A DNA stretch of 64,000 bases, from positions 62,001-126,000 of the forward strand of contig JALJCO010001058.1 in NCBI GenBank assembly GCA_023101725.1. Direction: 5' to 3'. Below are positions 12,401 to 24,493 of the stretch, in pieces (positions within the stretch are counted from its first letter, which is position 1; the number at the start of each line of letters is the position of its first letter). This DNA comes from Atherinomorus stipes (lineage: Eukaryota > Chordata > Actinopteri > Atheriniformes > Atherinidae). The notes beneath the pieces are model-generated. The model saw only the letters and a program-made list of their open reading frames with translations. It ran no database searches and was not told the origin of the DNA. A program made the position numbers and the translations under genes.

Positions 12401-15400
12401 AGAATATGATCTTAAATTAATTCTTGATTGACTACACTTTAACTTATTTTCCCTTTTATTATCATATCAATTTATCTGCAGCCTAGAATATAAGTGCTTT
12501 CAATCATCTACTGTAGGCATTCATGATATGTGATCAAGACCAGCATATGATTAGGTTTTTGCTTTCTACTTCTGAGTTAATTCATTCAAAAACACTACAC
12601 TTTCATAAGACACTGTCTTAACCTCCTGGTTGGGTTTGGTCAATAACCTTTGTAATAGGGTCAAAGAAAGACTGAAGGTTAAGGCTAAATTTATTTTACA
12701 ACATCTCAGTCACAATTTTCACCATTTTTCTTGTTGGTTTAGCCAAGAACTTTACTTTTTTGTGTAAAAAAAAAACAAAACATAAAATTCCATTAAAAAA
12801 AAGTGAATCTTTGACTTACATAAATTTTATGTCAACAGGTTCCACATAATTATGATATGTTACTTCAACTGAAAAGAAATAAGTTAGTATTAGTTTGTTG
12901 TTCACAGTACTTAAATGAAATGTGTTCATGCAACACATATATATTATTTATTATGCAGGGATAACATGGGACAAGATTACATTAAGATAACTTAAAAAAA
13001 ATATTTAATCCAACAAACACCTATTTTATTTGTTAACTGAACATAAATTGTTTAAACAACAACTGCTCCGATTCGCTTTTTTCAGTGCTCAGAGTAAAAT
13101 GCATTATTTTTACCACACATCTGTTACTCAGCTTCTCATCAGTTGCTCTCATGACCATCAGAGGTTGCATTTTCTTCAAATGTAATTACTGTATAGGACA
13201 CATTAATAAACAGCCAATGCAGCTATTTTGGGGGCAAAGACAGTCTCTGAACCAGGACGGTGTACTCTTGAAGGTGAAAAAGTTCAGTGTGGACTATTGC
13301 AAACGTCAGCAGATGCTATCTTGGTTACAAAACTGAAGAGCAGTAATCACCAAAACATTTTTAGCCATTGAAGGTCATGTTTTCAAAGCAGTTGGCGACA
13401 AAAATACTAACTGGTCAGCCAACCAGTCAACAAACACTGATCAACTTATCCATTATTGCTATATGCGTTTGAGGTTTATGCCTATTAAATCATCACTGTA
13501 GAATCAAAACCTTTACAAGTTATAAATGTTGTGACAAAAATTTGCAGTAAGCATTTCTGGTAAGAACTTGATTGCTGTTTGATTTGAACCATGTCAAGTA
13601 AGCCACATAGTATACATTATAATTAGACCAAATAGCAGTTCACATTCCACCAAAAAATCTGATTCAAAGGCACAACTGTTAAAATTAATGTCTTGCATCA
13701 GCCTAATATTTCTATTTGTTATCATAAATGAGCAGGTTACACTTCCTGTTAGCAATCATGATCTGATCAATAAGCAGCACCTTCAAACAGCTGACTGCTA
13801 ATTATGTGGGCAGCTTGGTGGGTGTCATGCCATTCAGGTAACCTATGGTAATTAAAGAGAGGGAAGAAATATCTGTTGAAGATAGCTCATGGCACAACAG
13901 AAGTAGAAAGGAGTGAATTGCATGTCTACTCCCGGGTGAGGCCTAATTTGCTTCCAAGAAAAATCAATAAAACCTTTTCATCTCGGTTGCTATGGAACAA
14001 CATATATAGTAAAACACAATGGACATTACCTCGGGGAAACTGGGCCCAAAAGTGATCTCACAGTTGCCATTATGAACAATGTCTTGTTCTTCTTTTGGAA
14101 GAGAGACTCAGCTTGGTCAAGGACGTAATGTTTTGTTCTGTTCTCAGGTTTTATTCGATTTAATTTCCGTAAGAGAAAGTCAAACTTTTATTCTTTTTTC
14201 TGTGACAAATGACCGAACAGAATTACTGTACAACATACTGTATTTAATGATATCAGCAATAGACCAAACTGTTGAAAAAAGAAAAAAATGGTCTGATACT
14301 CTGATGTTAAGACATCTAGGGGGAGTACTTGATTGCACCATTTTCTAATGGAGTTCCACAGAGAAATACAGGAAGAAGCATAAAAGAAAAAAAATACCCT
14401 CAAATATCCTGAGATCATATCACCTCATGCCAATATTAATAATGTCACTCAGAAATGTTACACCACAATTTAACATGTTTCCAAAGTCTATTATATTAAA
14501 GCAACCCTGCTCATTACAGAAGTAACGAGACATTGTACACTCAGACTCTGAGAGTTTATATGGTATTTCTGACCAGGCAATGATCTTGCTCTCCAGCAAA
14601 CTAGATGAAAGCAGTACAAATGTGAGTTGAGATGGCAGATTGATGATGATGTTGACATGTTGCAGCTGATGGCAGGTGCAGCTCTTTAAGCTGTGGATGA
14701 AACCCTTTGTGTTAAAATGTCAGCTCACAAAGGGGGAATGGGAAAGAATACAGTTACAAGCTGGCTCATGGGCAACAGCGTTAATTGGACCAACACAGGT
14801 GTGTACAAAAAAAGAGGATTTCATTTTGGTGAACAAATATCATCTATTAAATGTCAGAGTACTAAGCAGCCATGTTTCTCCCCAGTGAGCCTTTGAAACC
14901 AGTCCTGTCTGGAATGTAAAAACTTAAGTTCCCAACTGGAACTTAGAAATATCCTCTTTGTGAGCTATAATGTTTTCAGTGTGCAAAGGCTGGGTTCATC
15001 TAAGTGCCAGGCTGCTGTATAACTTACAGTTTTGTTTCAATAAAATGTAATTAAAACAAAAAAGCAAACAAATGCTGGAGCAAATGATTCAGAAGGAAAA
15101 AAGAAGTGAATAAAGAATATCAGAACAGTATCAAAAGACCTGGTCAAAGGTGGGGCTGCACGAGGTGTTACAGTACATGTCCATCTTTAGAGCTGCAGGT
15201 GCTATTACACCAAGTGACAAATTCCCTCTGCCACAAATAAAGACAGTAGATTGACTGTGGACCATGAAAAAAGATCAGATGGACAAACTTTGGTTGATCA
15301 AACACTGGAATAATTAATTTAGCTAAAATCTGTGTTACTATATTGCCGGCAACCAATTCAGATTTTCCGTAGGCCAGATTTAAGCTTCTGTTGATGTTCT

Positions 15401-17879
15401 AATATCTGATAAAACTCGCTCTGTTTTCTGCATATACTGTTTATTTTAGTTAACCATTCACTTTCATTGCCAAATTTCCAAGCTCTTTATGTTCACTTCC
15501 TGGGAGTAAAATACATTCATCTTGGTTCTAGTTAAACTGGTGTGAACAGGCTGGTTCTGAGACTCCAGAACAGAGGTGGATCCAGAACAAGAATCAGAAT
15601 GGTGTCTGTCTGAAGGCACTATCAAAGTTCAAACACATCCCTTTTAATGGATGCATAAGTTTTTATTCAAAGCTCCAGAGTCTGCAGTGTGGAAAGCTTT
15701 GGGAGATCCTAATGCAATATATTCAGACTAAGTCTTCATTAATATTGCTTCATTAGCTTTATTAGCATTGCCTTTGAATGAGCTCTTTATTTCTACAGAT
15801 AGCCTGAGTCCTATTCCACAACTCCTACATAGCACCATCATCTTTATATATTAGCCAAAAAACAGACTTAGTGTACCAGTTTATTTTTACCTGCATGGAA
15901 ACATAAGACATTATGTTTTCAGAAAAAAACAATCTAAGCTTTACATCTACATTTTATCAAATCCCCATTGAACTGAGGTTCTAGCCAAATGAAAAAAGAG
16001 ACCACAATATCCTATATTTTCCAAGAATGATGCCAGGATAAAGAATGTGTCTACTTATGCTGTAGTGTTTGAACAGTAAATACATGATTTGTATTTTTTT
16101 TTACAAGATTTAATGAAGCACAAACACAAGCAAGAATGATCCAGTCTGTCAGTAATTCAGAGAACACATTTATTCTCTTCTGGCTATGAATGAACAGCAG
16201 TAAGAGAGAAAGGGGGATTAGACCAGCCTGCCAAGCAACTCAAACAGGCAAACAGCAGGACGTGTGCACCCTGCCAGACAAGCAGCCATCACAGCAACAT
16301 TTGCCACAGCGAAGAGCTGCCAGCCTGCGTTTGATTCCTATGTGTTTTGGACGTGATTGGCTACAGTATGAATTGTGAGGCGAGAAAGGGTCTTCAATTT
16401 TGTGTAATTAACCCCTTCACTTGCACACATTCCACTTCAGACATTCCATCTCCTGACAGCCTCCTGTCAGCAACCTGCACCAATCACTCGCTCATGTGGG
16501 AGACAGAGAACAAATACAAAGACGGTGTTTGGGCTGTCACCACTGTGGTGCCTCTGCAACTGTCTGATAATGCACTCCATCTCAATGAAGACAATGAAAG
16601 GACCCTCAGTGACACAATGGAAATATCTCATTACAATCAGCATTATATGTGAACAGAACAACGGTTGTATTGTCAAAGTGTGTGAGGGACAGGTCAAAAC
16701 ATGATAAATAAAACAAGGCTCAGTCTAATTACACCCTAATGTTAGTTTAATAAATGAGCTGAACTACACTTACCTAATACAAAATGTATGTGCACACCAT
16801 GTAATGAAGCTATTACTGCTTGAAAGCTCATTGCATCACACATTTTACCTTTGAGAAAGCAATTAGAGTGAAGCTTAGAGCAGAATTACAGATTTAGTGA
16901 GAAATAAACTTTACAGTACATCCTGGAACATTTTAAGCATGATACAAGACTCCTCTTAATTAAATGAAACTGTTATATTATGCAAACACAATGGCTACTT
17001 TGCTATCAGACAAATTCTTGCACATCTTGCAGCTGCTATTTTGAGGCCTGGATACAACACCAAAGGAGGGAATTTGGTCTGAGATATCACACTTGAAGCT
17101 TTGTCAATGTGCATAAAGCCCGTCTTCATTGGAAGAAAGCTTGATTTGATGCAGAATGCTTTCAAAGCACTCAAAGCACTGAGGAGAAAACATAAAATGT
17201 TCTCAAAATGATTATTTCTGGGTTGTTTTTTTTTTTTTTTACTTTTTTAAAAGGGAGAGAAAAACTCTGCTATCCACCAAGGGTAGGAAATCTAATTCAT
17301 CTTATCAGTAGCAAAACAGACACCAGAAACTGCATTAACCTTTGTACTTTATGAGCTCCAGTTCATCCAGAACAAGCAGGGGGAGAGCAATGCAGCTCCA
17401 TTTAAACAAGTGCTGATCTACTGACCAAAAATGGACAGAATTTAAGGTACGTGATTCACCACGTGGATTGAACTGATTGCGAAATCGTTCTCACTGTAAG
17501 AGGATGCTTGAATAGTCACCTTGTAAACTGTGTCCTGCAGCCTGCTGACGCAAGTATCTCACATCAACTATCAAAAATGCATTCACAGGTGGTACGCTTT
17601 GGAAGCTATCACATTAAGTTAATGGTTTTACTAATAAAGGGTCACCAGAAGGCTTCAGATGACACCCCAACTATGCATTTTGTGTAATTGTACTATATGT
17701 AAGAAGCAATTTACATGTGTTAATAGCTTTTTTTTATGGCCGATATGTGAGCAGATTGTCATGCAACTTAAATGAGACCTTGTGACTTTCTTAGCTGGAT
17801 GTAACATCATTAAAAGGTGTGCCATTGACATTATGTTTGCTCTTACCTCAGTGTTTCCATACCGATTCCCAACAGAACA
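9451..17879. other. Intergenic, no gene seen
   Basis: The region is AT-rich with homopolymers (A16 near 9623, T-rich near 9475). A homopolymer-laden patch at 12160-12310 includes CCCCCCTGGGGG and TTCAATTTTTAATTGAA palindromes and may be poor sequence. No exon or RNA gene was recognised. Confidence 0.5.
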
Positions 17880-18125
17880 ACTGATGGCAAAAAGTTATGG
17901 AATCACTAATCTTGTGGTATATTGTTTTGTCTAAAAAAAAAAGAACAATAAATTATAGATATGTGTATTTACTGTTGAGGTAATTACTGTCATCTCCCCT
18001 GGACATGACTGAGGACATTTGTTTTCTTTATGTAGCCATCTTTATATTGGATTGTTTGCAGCAAAAGTTCTCCCATCATCTCCTCACATGATGCAGATTT
18101 GTGATTCATCACTGAACATTACTCA
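17880..18125 (-). mobile_element. Tc1/mariner transposase relic
   Basis: The minus strand at 18060-18119 reads MFSDESQICIM, a stop, then GDDGRTFAAN. This is the FSDES block around a catalytic Asp of Tc1-type transposases. The other end, TGATGGCAAAAAGTTATGGA at 17883 onward, looks like a fish Tc1 terminal segment. The copy is short, stop-containing and inactive. Confidence 0.6.
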
Positions 18126-21100
18126 GTGTGAAGTTTGATCATTCGACCTGATACTAAAAGTACTGCACTAGATATAAAGGAGTAAAAATCTTTCAGAAAT
18201 CTCCTTTTTTCATGCGTCCTTGGGCTATGTGGCAGCTCAGTGGAGTGGGAAGCCACCCTATAGCCCGGGTTCTGCTGTCCACCAGATGGTTGCCGCTGCT
18301 CAGAGCCAGTTAAGAGTCTGCCTGGTGGCCACTGAAAGTACAGCGCAGAGGGGGCTGTCTGTTATGAAGAAATGTCTTCAGACATACTAATTAAAGAAGG
18401 TCTTTTTCATCACGTCTGCCCATCTGTTAAGAGAGCACAACCTGATGGAGTAGCTTGCTTCTCATTTTCACCGTTCAATTAACAGCAATATCTCACAGCA
18501 GTTTTCCTGCAATCAAAGTATTTTACTTCTTCTATGGGAACAATGAAATTTTTAATGGCTACCTATTCCATGAGTACACTTTACAGACCTTTAAAAGAGC
18601 TGAAACCTTTACTAAAAAAAAGATTGTCAATCGAGCAAGTCATTAACCTGACTTTAATGTACTGTGACCTACCCAACAACAGGTGTAATCAAGGACTTTA
18701 CACTATTTATTTTTTCCTGTTCACTTGTGTAGAACCCGTTCTATAATGAATATTCATTGAACATTAACTCCAACATCAGTATTCTGAAAGCATTTTAAAG
18801 CAGTGTTTCAAAACAAAGCCTTTATGTAAATCTGTAGTTATCTACAAGCAATCTGGACCAAGGGACCACAGAGCACAGATAAAAACAAGGTTAACCCTAT
18901 AGGTGAAGGTATTTTCTTTGACAAGGTCAGTGTATCCTGTGTGCTTATGGATAACCAGCATTTCAAATGACATATAATAAATTCCCTTTTATCCCTGTTC
19001 ATAAATATAAAAACATGCACGTTTAACAAAATATTAAACATGAATCATCCCACTCACCTGAAACTTACAGTATTCACCTACCATCATCAGACTGCAATAA
19101 AAAGAGAATAACACAGCCAGCTCACCATCAGACATCGTCGGAGACAGACTGTGTCAGGATGACTACGTGTGCATCTTCATCACTTTAAACACTCATTAAC
19201 TTGGCAGCTCACAGGCCGTTTGAACTCATGACCCACATCGTGCTCCTCATTACCGTGCAAACCTGATAGGCTGGATGAGGACTCTGGGAGTTCAGTAACA
19301 GTGATACAAACGAGGGGATTCCCATTATAATTTGTTCAAATGTGTTAAATTATTAGCTGTATCTCATTTGCATTGTTACAGTTTTTTATGGAAAGGCTTG
19401 CTAGTTCTCTTGACTTTTGCCCCTGATGCTCTGCTGTATCAAATATAGAAAACAAGTTTACAGCTGGATCTAAAAGCGCTGATTAATCTTTTCACCAAGA
19501 TTTTTTTTTCTTTTTAATTTACTGCTTGTGGCGGTATCTCAGCCCTGTGGCATGTTGGATTTGTATGACCACCCATCCTGGAAGAATTTACAGTGCATAT
19601 GGGGGTGGGAAGCTTTCTGGACTCAGCCTCTTCAAGGTTTCTGCAAAACTCCTCACACATGCAATCTGTTTTGGGGATGGAAATGTCAATAGTTACGACC
19701 CCCCCTGAAGCACAACTAGGGACTGTGTGTGTGTGGCTTGCATTTTGCCTAGCCTCTGAAAATTTAAAGACTTTTCTCCACACCAGCTTGTTGTAATTAC
19801 AGTGAATAAGTGGCAGCATGTGGTCAGGTTTATGAGTCTTCTTCAAAGAGCAGGCTTGGTTTAGAGAGACCAATCTGTGCAACTGCAGCACAGTAAATCC
19901 AAAACTGAGCAACAACAACCACTAACAGTGAGTGAAGTTGAGTGAGGGTTCAGAAAGTCCGCATTCCTTATAAAAACACTTATTAAAGCCAAACTTTAGA
20001 TTGGCTTTGAACATGAGGTCACCTAATGATGAGTGACAAAATACATTAAGTATTTCCATTAAGCCACAATTGCAGGAGTTAAACTTTCTTTTAAATGTTA
20101 AATAACAAAGAAAACTCAATTACAAATCCTTGGTTAGACAGGGAAAACTGTTCATAGCAAAGTGGATGCAGGAATGGAATGAGACAATAATGGAAACAAA
20201 GGCAGAAAGGGGAGATTTAATTGGCCCAAAACTGATTGGATGGAGATCGTTTTGGGGTACAACTTAACAGGGAAAGTCAGTAAAGGGTATGTGCTAAAGG
20301 TGAGGATGATGTCGGGGGGGGGGGGCTTTTGACTCTCCAGTGAACTCATTTTTATTCTCACACAACACCCTGCTCCCTGCTAATGATGAGAGCCTCGAGG
20401 CATGCGGGCTGGGATATACGGAGGCTGGCTGTGCTCAGACAGCCGCCGTCAGTCGTCTGCAGCAGCCTTGGCCAAATGTTTCCACTCAGACACATACTTC
20501 CAAAGAGCAATGAGGTACAGCACTGACAGATTCTTGAATGATTTGTCAAAAGGTTCACAGTGTCTGCCAAAAAATGGCTGTTTATTTAAGAGTAACTGAA
20601 TACTGCCTTTAAAAAGAAAAGAGAAAAAAGCAGCAAAAGAAACATCCTACATTTGTCAGAATTGTGTGGGTTGTGTGAACAATTTGATAAGGCCTGACTA
20701 TAAAATGAGTCAATCTTCACAATGACTGAAAAAGTGCCAAAAAATCCACCAAGCCAGAAAGCAGAAGTCAGCCACAGAATTTGATTTAAAACAGTGACCA
20801 GCTGGTCTTTCCAGTCAACCAAATTAACCTCTCAAGCTTTTGATCAAAACAGAATTAACAAGGAGGAGGCAAGATGTTATTGCACAGCAGGGCTCATCTT
20901 GAAGCTGAACACATCCCCACAGTTACAGTATATTAATCAACAGGATTTCTTGTGTCATACTGAGCAACAGGACGTTATAACCCAGGGAGCAATTAATCTC
21001 TCTAGATCTGCACCTTCCCGTTTTATCTCATTTCCTATATGTCAATTCCAACCATTTTACAATTTCAGCAATTTGCCTCTGCAGATTCAAATTAAAGGGG

Positions 21101-22469
21101 GATAAAAAAAAAGAGTATATTCAATTATAAAGTTGCCAATTTCATTTTCAGTTAACATATTGAACCAAAGAGAGGAGTAAATGGCAAAGGTGGTGGTGCA
21201 AGGTAGTTCATTAAAGTACATCGAGAACATTTGTTTGGAAGTTTGCCATGAGAAAGAAAAAAAAGGATCTCATCATGAATTCAATTTCCTTCAAGTTTCA
21301 GTTGTATGAAGAAAAAAAAATAAATATGAAGAGGGTATACAAACACAGACCAAATCGATCATTCATTCCAAATGGAGTTCAGAACTAGTTTGTTTTACAA
21401 CTCTTTCAGAAAGCAATCTAGACATTCTGGTGATTCAACAGGTGCAGATGACCTACCAGTTCCTGTACTGTCCTCCGGGACTGACATCTGGATCAAAGAG
21501 TGAGGAAAAAATGAAATTATACAGGACATCACCACTCACATGGATTAAATTAACTAAAAGAAAACACTTGCATGGCATATCTTTGCAGCATCGATGGCTT
21601 TCTCCATATTGCATAGTCCTGCCAGCCGGTTCAATCTTGTAGAATAGCAGCAGCACAGCTGCAGAATGCCTCCATCTGCACCATTCTGCCTGCTTTGAAT
21701 TATCGCAGAAGTTGATCATCTCCCAATTCAACCTTGAAACCAGTGACTTATTTATTTATTTCTATTTCATCACCAAGGATACAATCCCTCTAAAATATAA
21801 AAAAAATCATTACATACCAATCATGGTGTTGACCTTTACACAGAATACATTACACTTCAGACCAAATACCACCACAAACCAATATAAACACAACAAACAC
21901 ATTATATCCCCATATTATGTGCATGGATTGAGCTGCTTCTGCTTTATCATCTTTTGGAAACTTATTTGTGAGTTTTAGACAGACACTGTGATGAACCCTC
22001 TGCATTTATTCTTGATAAGTCTTCTCTTTAAAGCAGATGTTGAGATTTCTACCTCTATAAGACGATTGTTCATTTGGCTGAAAAGTTGTGGTGACTTTTT
22101 CTTTACTTTGAGAATCTTGCAATCTGCAACAACTGAGCACTATACATGTTTCTTTTTTTTTCTCTTCGTATGTACAGCTGTTGGTTTGGACCTTGCTATT
22201 GATAAAACTTGCATTTAGAGCTCCATTAACACCATCTTGCTCAGTTTCCCATACAGAAAAAAATGAAGCTCATATAAAAATAAAATTTAATTGCAAACAT
22301 CTCATACCTGACATGAATTTTAAGGTGTCGGATTTAGGTTTATACTTTAGATTTTGTCTTCTTGATAAGAAATTCAAAAGAAAAAAAAGGAAAGTGGCTT
22401 TTGTGTCAATGTATATAGAGTGTATAAAATGGAAGAAATATTCAGAACTGAGTCATCATTAAGAAGAAA
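18126..22469. other. Intergenic, no gene seen
   Basis: A GC-richer island at 18220-18360 holds a CTCF-like core (18279-18294). A run of 12 G is at 20314-20325. Open frames up to 134 codons (19514-19918, minus) have no recognisable content. Confidence 0.5.
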
Positions 22470-24114
22470 CATTTTATTCACAGGTACTGTAAAAGAGAAC
22501 ACAAGCTGCCATATTATACATTTATACACAAGGTTTGAAAATCCTATACAAAAACAAAGGTATTAGAAAATATGGGTTTTGATATGAAATATGACCTCAA
22601 ATATCATTTCTTGAAAAAAAGGTCTTGGTTTGGTAATAATTATTCAGTTTATGAGCCTAACCCCATATTAGTGAAAAGTGAACTTATTGTAAAAAAAAAT
22701 TTGAATGATAAAAATGGAGTAGAAATCATCCTTAAAAATGATTAAAAAATCTCATGCAGCATCTGTAGAGAGGGCCTGAGAGAGTACTTTTTTTTTTAAA
22801 TGGAAACAAAATGAAGTCATTCGTCATAGATACAGAAATCGAACACAAGACACATCATAACCAGTCTGCTTTTTGTAACAATCATTTTCACCCATCTTCT
22901 TTGTTCTCTCTGTGTCAGCTGTTTGATTCATAAGCACATTCTGGTTGCTTCAAAGAGCCGCTAACATGATTGATTTTGTTGAACAATGCCATGATCATTT
23001 TTCCTATTCTCTGCATTCCTCTGCATGCTTTCATGGAAATTCAGAGGTCATTGTTTGAAACACCTAATTAACACTGTTTATTAGATAATAATAATAAAAT
23101 AAAAAAACAGTCATGAAGCAGTGTGGCCAAACTACTATATGTTTTTGACCTCAAGCCAGAGCTGAGTTTCTTAACGTAGTTGTAGTATAAATGTGTTGGA
23201 ATGCATAGAGCCGAGGATTGGCAGGGCTTGGGGGGGAAAAGCACAATAAAGGCTGTCAGACTTGTGCTGTCTCATCTGTGCCTCTTTGTTTCCCCCACTC
23301 TAAACCCATTTGGAGAGAAACTGGACTAACTGATGAGCACCGCTATCAGTGTCACCATTCATCATACTATCGTCACAGGTGAAAGAAGGGAAGTCTCTAA
23401 GGGTTGCATGACCACTTACTGAGGCACCAGAGAGAATGGCTGAATCAAGAATATTCACTCACTGTCCATCACAGTACTCCTCTGATTGATATGTTTTGGC
23501 TTAATCTCTCACTCTCACGATAAACACGGGCAAGCATAGCTTAAATAAGCTCACCGTCCCCCAACATCACTGCTGATCTAACTTAGTGCATCCACTGAGA
23601 CCCATTTTGATCAAGGCAACTGGAGGGAAAAACATTCACTCCACCCTGCAAGCTTTCACAAGCCAGCTAGCAGGACAGGAGCGACATCAGCAAATGCAGT
23701 CCTTGATGATACAACATAATCCAGCTTGAAAAATCTAGAAAACCACATAAAATAAGGCGCAAGAGGCTGAATGAACATGAATAAAATGCTGACTGAGGTT
23801 TGAAACAAGAGAAAAGGCAAAGTCTGGGAGCGCAATAACATTAGCTTATTGCTTCTTTTTTATTTTTTCCCTCCCTTAAAAGGATAATTGTACACACCAC
23901 ATATTTATTTAAATACACTATACAATGCAATATAAAATATTTTTCTTAAAAGCAATATGTTCAGGTTTGCTTAGGTATGCTGAAGATACCTGCACCATAT
24001 GAAAAATAATGAATAAAAAACAATAAAAAAGGCACTTCCAGGTGTTGTTCATTGACATTTGAGTAAGTGATGGCCACTGCCTTGCCACAGAGGCAATAGC
24101 ATTTGTGCTCATGC
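22470..24114 (-). other. Downstream flank, possibly an extended kif26a 3' UTR
   Basis: No gene is visible in this AT-rich stretch. On the minus strand there are further potential poly(A) signals near 23904 and at 22473-22478 (GAATAAAATG). Regulatory-length 3' UTRs are common in neuronal genes, but nothing in the sequence proves transcription here. Confidence 0.3.
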
Positions 24115-24308
24115 TTTATTTCTCTGCCGTGTCACAGAGGCACAGAAACTGTCAAAATTCTCTCAGTTTTCTTGTAAAGCTCCACTCTCTTCTCGTCTGT
24201 TTCTTGTTCTTCGTCCCAGTAGTATCTATTGAATGACTGCTACATTTCCTCTTCCCTCTCTTGTCTTTTCACTTGCTCTTCTCTTTCCGCCGCTACTTCC
24301 TGTTGTCC
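24115..24308 (-). other. kif26a: Putative short 3' UTR of kif26a with AATAAA
   Basis: After the stop codon about 190 purine-rich bases lead to AATAAAGC (signal at 24115-24120). It is followed on the minus strand by a GT-containing stretch (TGCCTCTGTGGC) that could serve as downstream element. No earlier AATAAA or ATTAAA was seen on this strand. Longer ends are possible, for example a signal at 22473-22478, so the 3' end is not fixed. Confidence 0.5.
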
Positions 24309-24493
24309 TCAGACTTCGACTTCACGCAGTCCCTCCTGAGTGCCCGACGTTGACGGCATGCTGATGTCGAAGCAGGTCACCATCATGACGTGGGACTTGC
24401 ACAGGTTGACGCAGAACTCCAGCTCTTCAGTGGCCTGTACCAAGGCTTCCAAGTACTCTGGAGACTCCTTATCCAAACTCTGGTCCACCTCAA
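24309..24493 (-). CDS. kif26a: kif26a exon N: last coding exon with stop codon
   Basis: The acceptor is GTTTCAACAG before TTGAGG. The exon completes a split Phe, then encodes [40 protein letters not shown] and [20 protein letters not shown] before TGA at 24309-24311. [18 protein letters not shown] is the hallmark C-terminal block of KIF26 proteins. Leu and Glu spacing continues the helix begun in exon M. The gene ends intact. Confidence 0.97.

Noticed and set aside
19514..19918. 134-codon minus-strand open frame
   Set aside because: No family resemblance, no splice or promoter context, and it lies in AT-rich intergenic sequence.
24001..24040. AATAAA motifs on the plus strand
   Set aside because: They are on the wrong strand for kif26a and no plus-strand gene is present.
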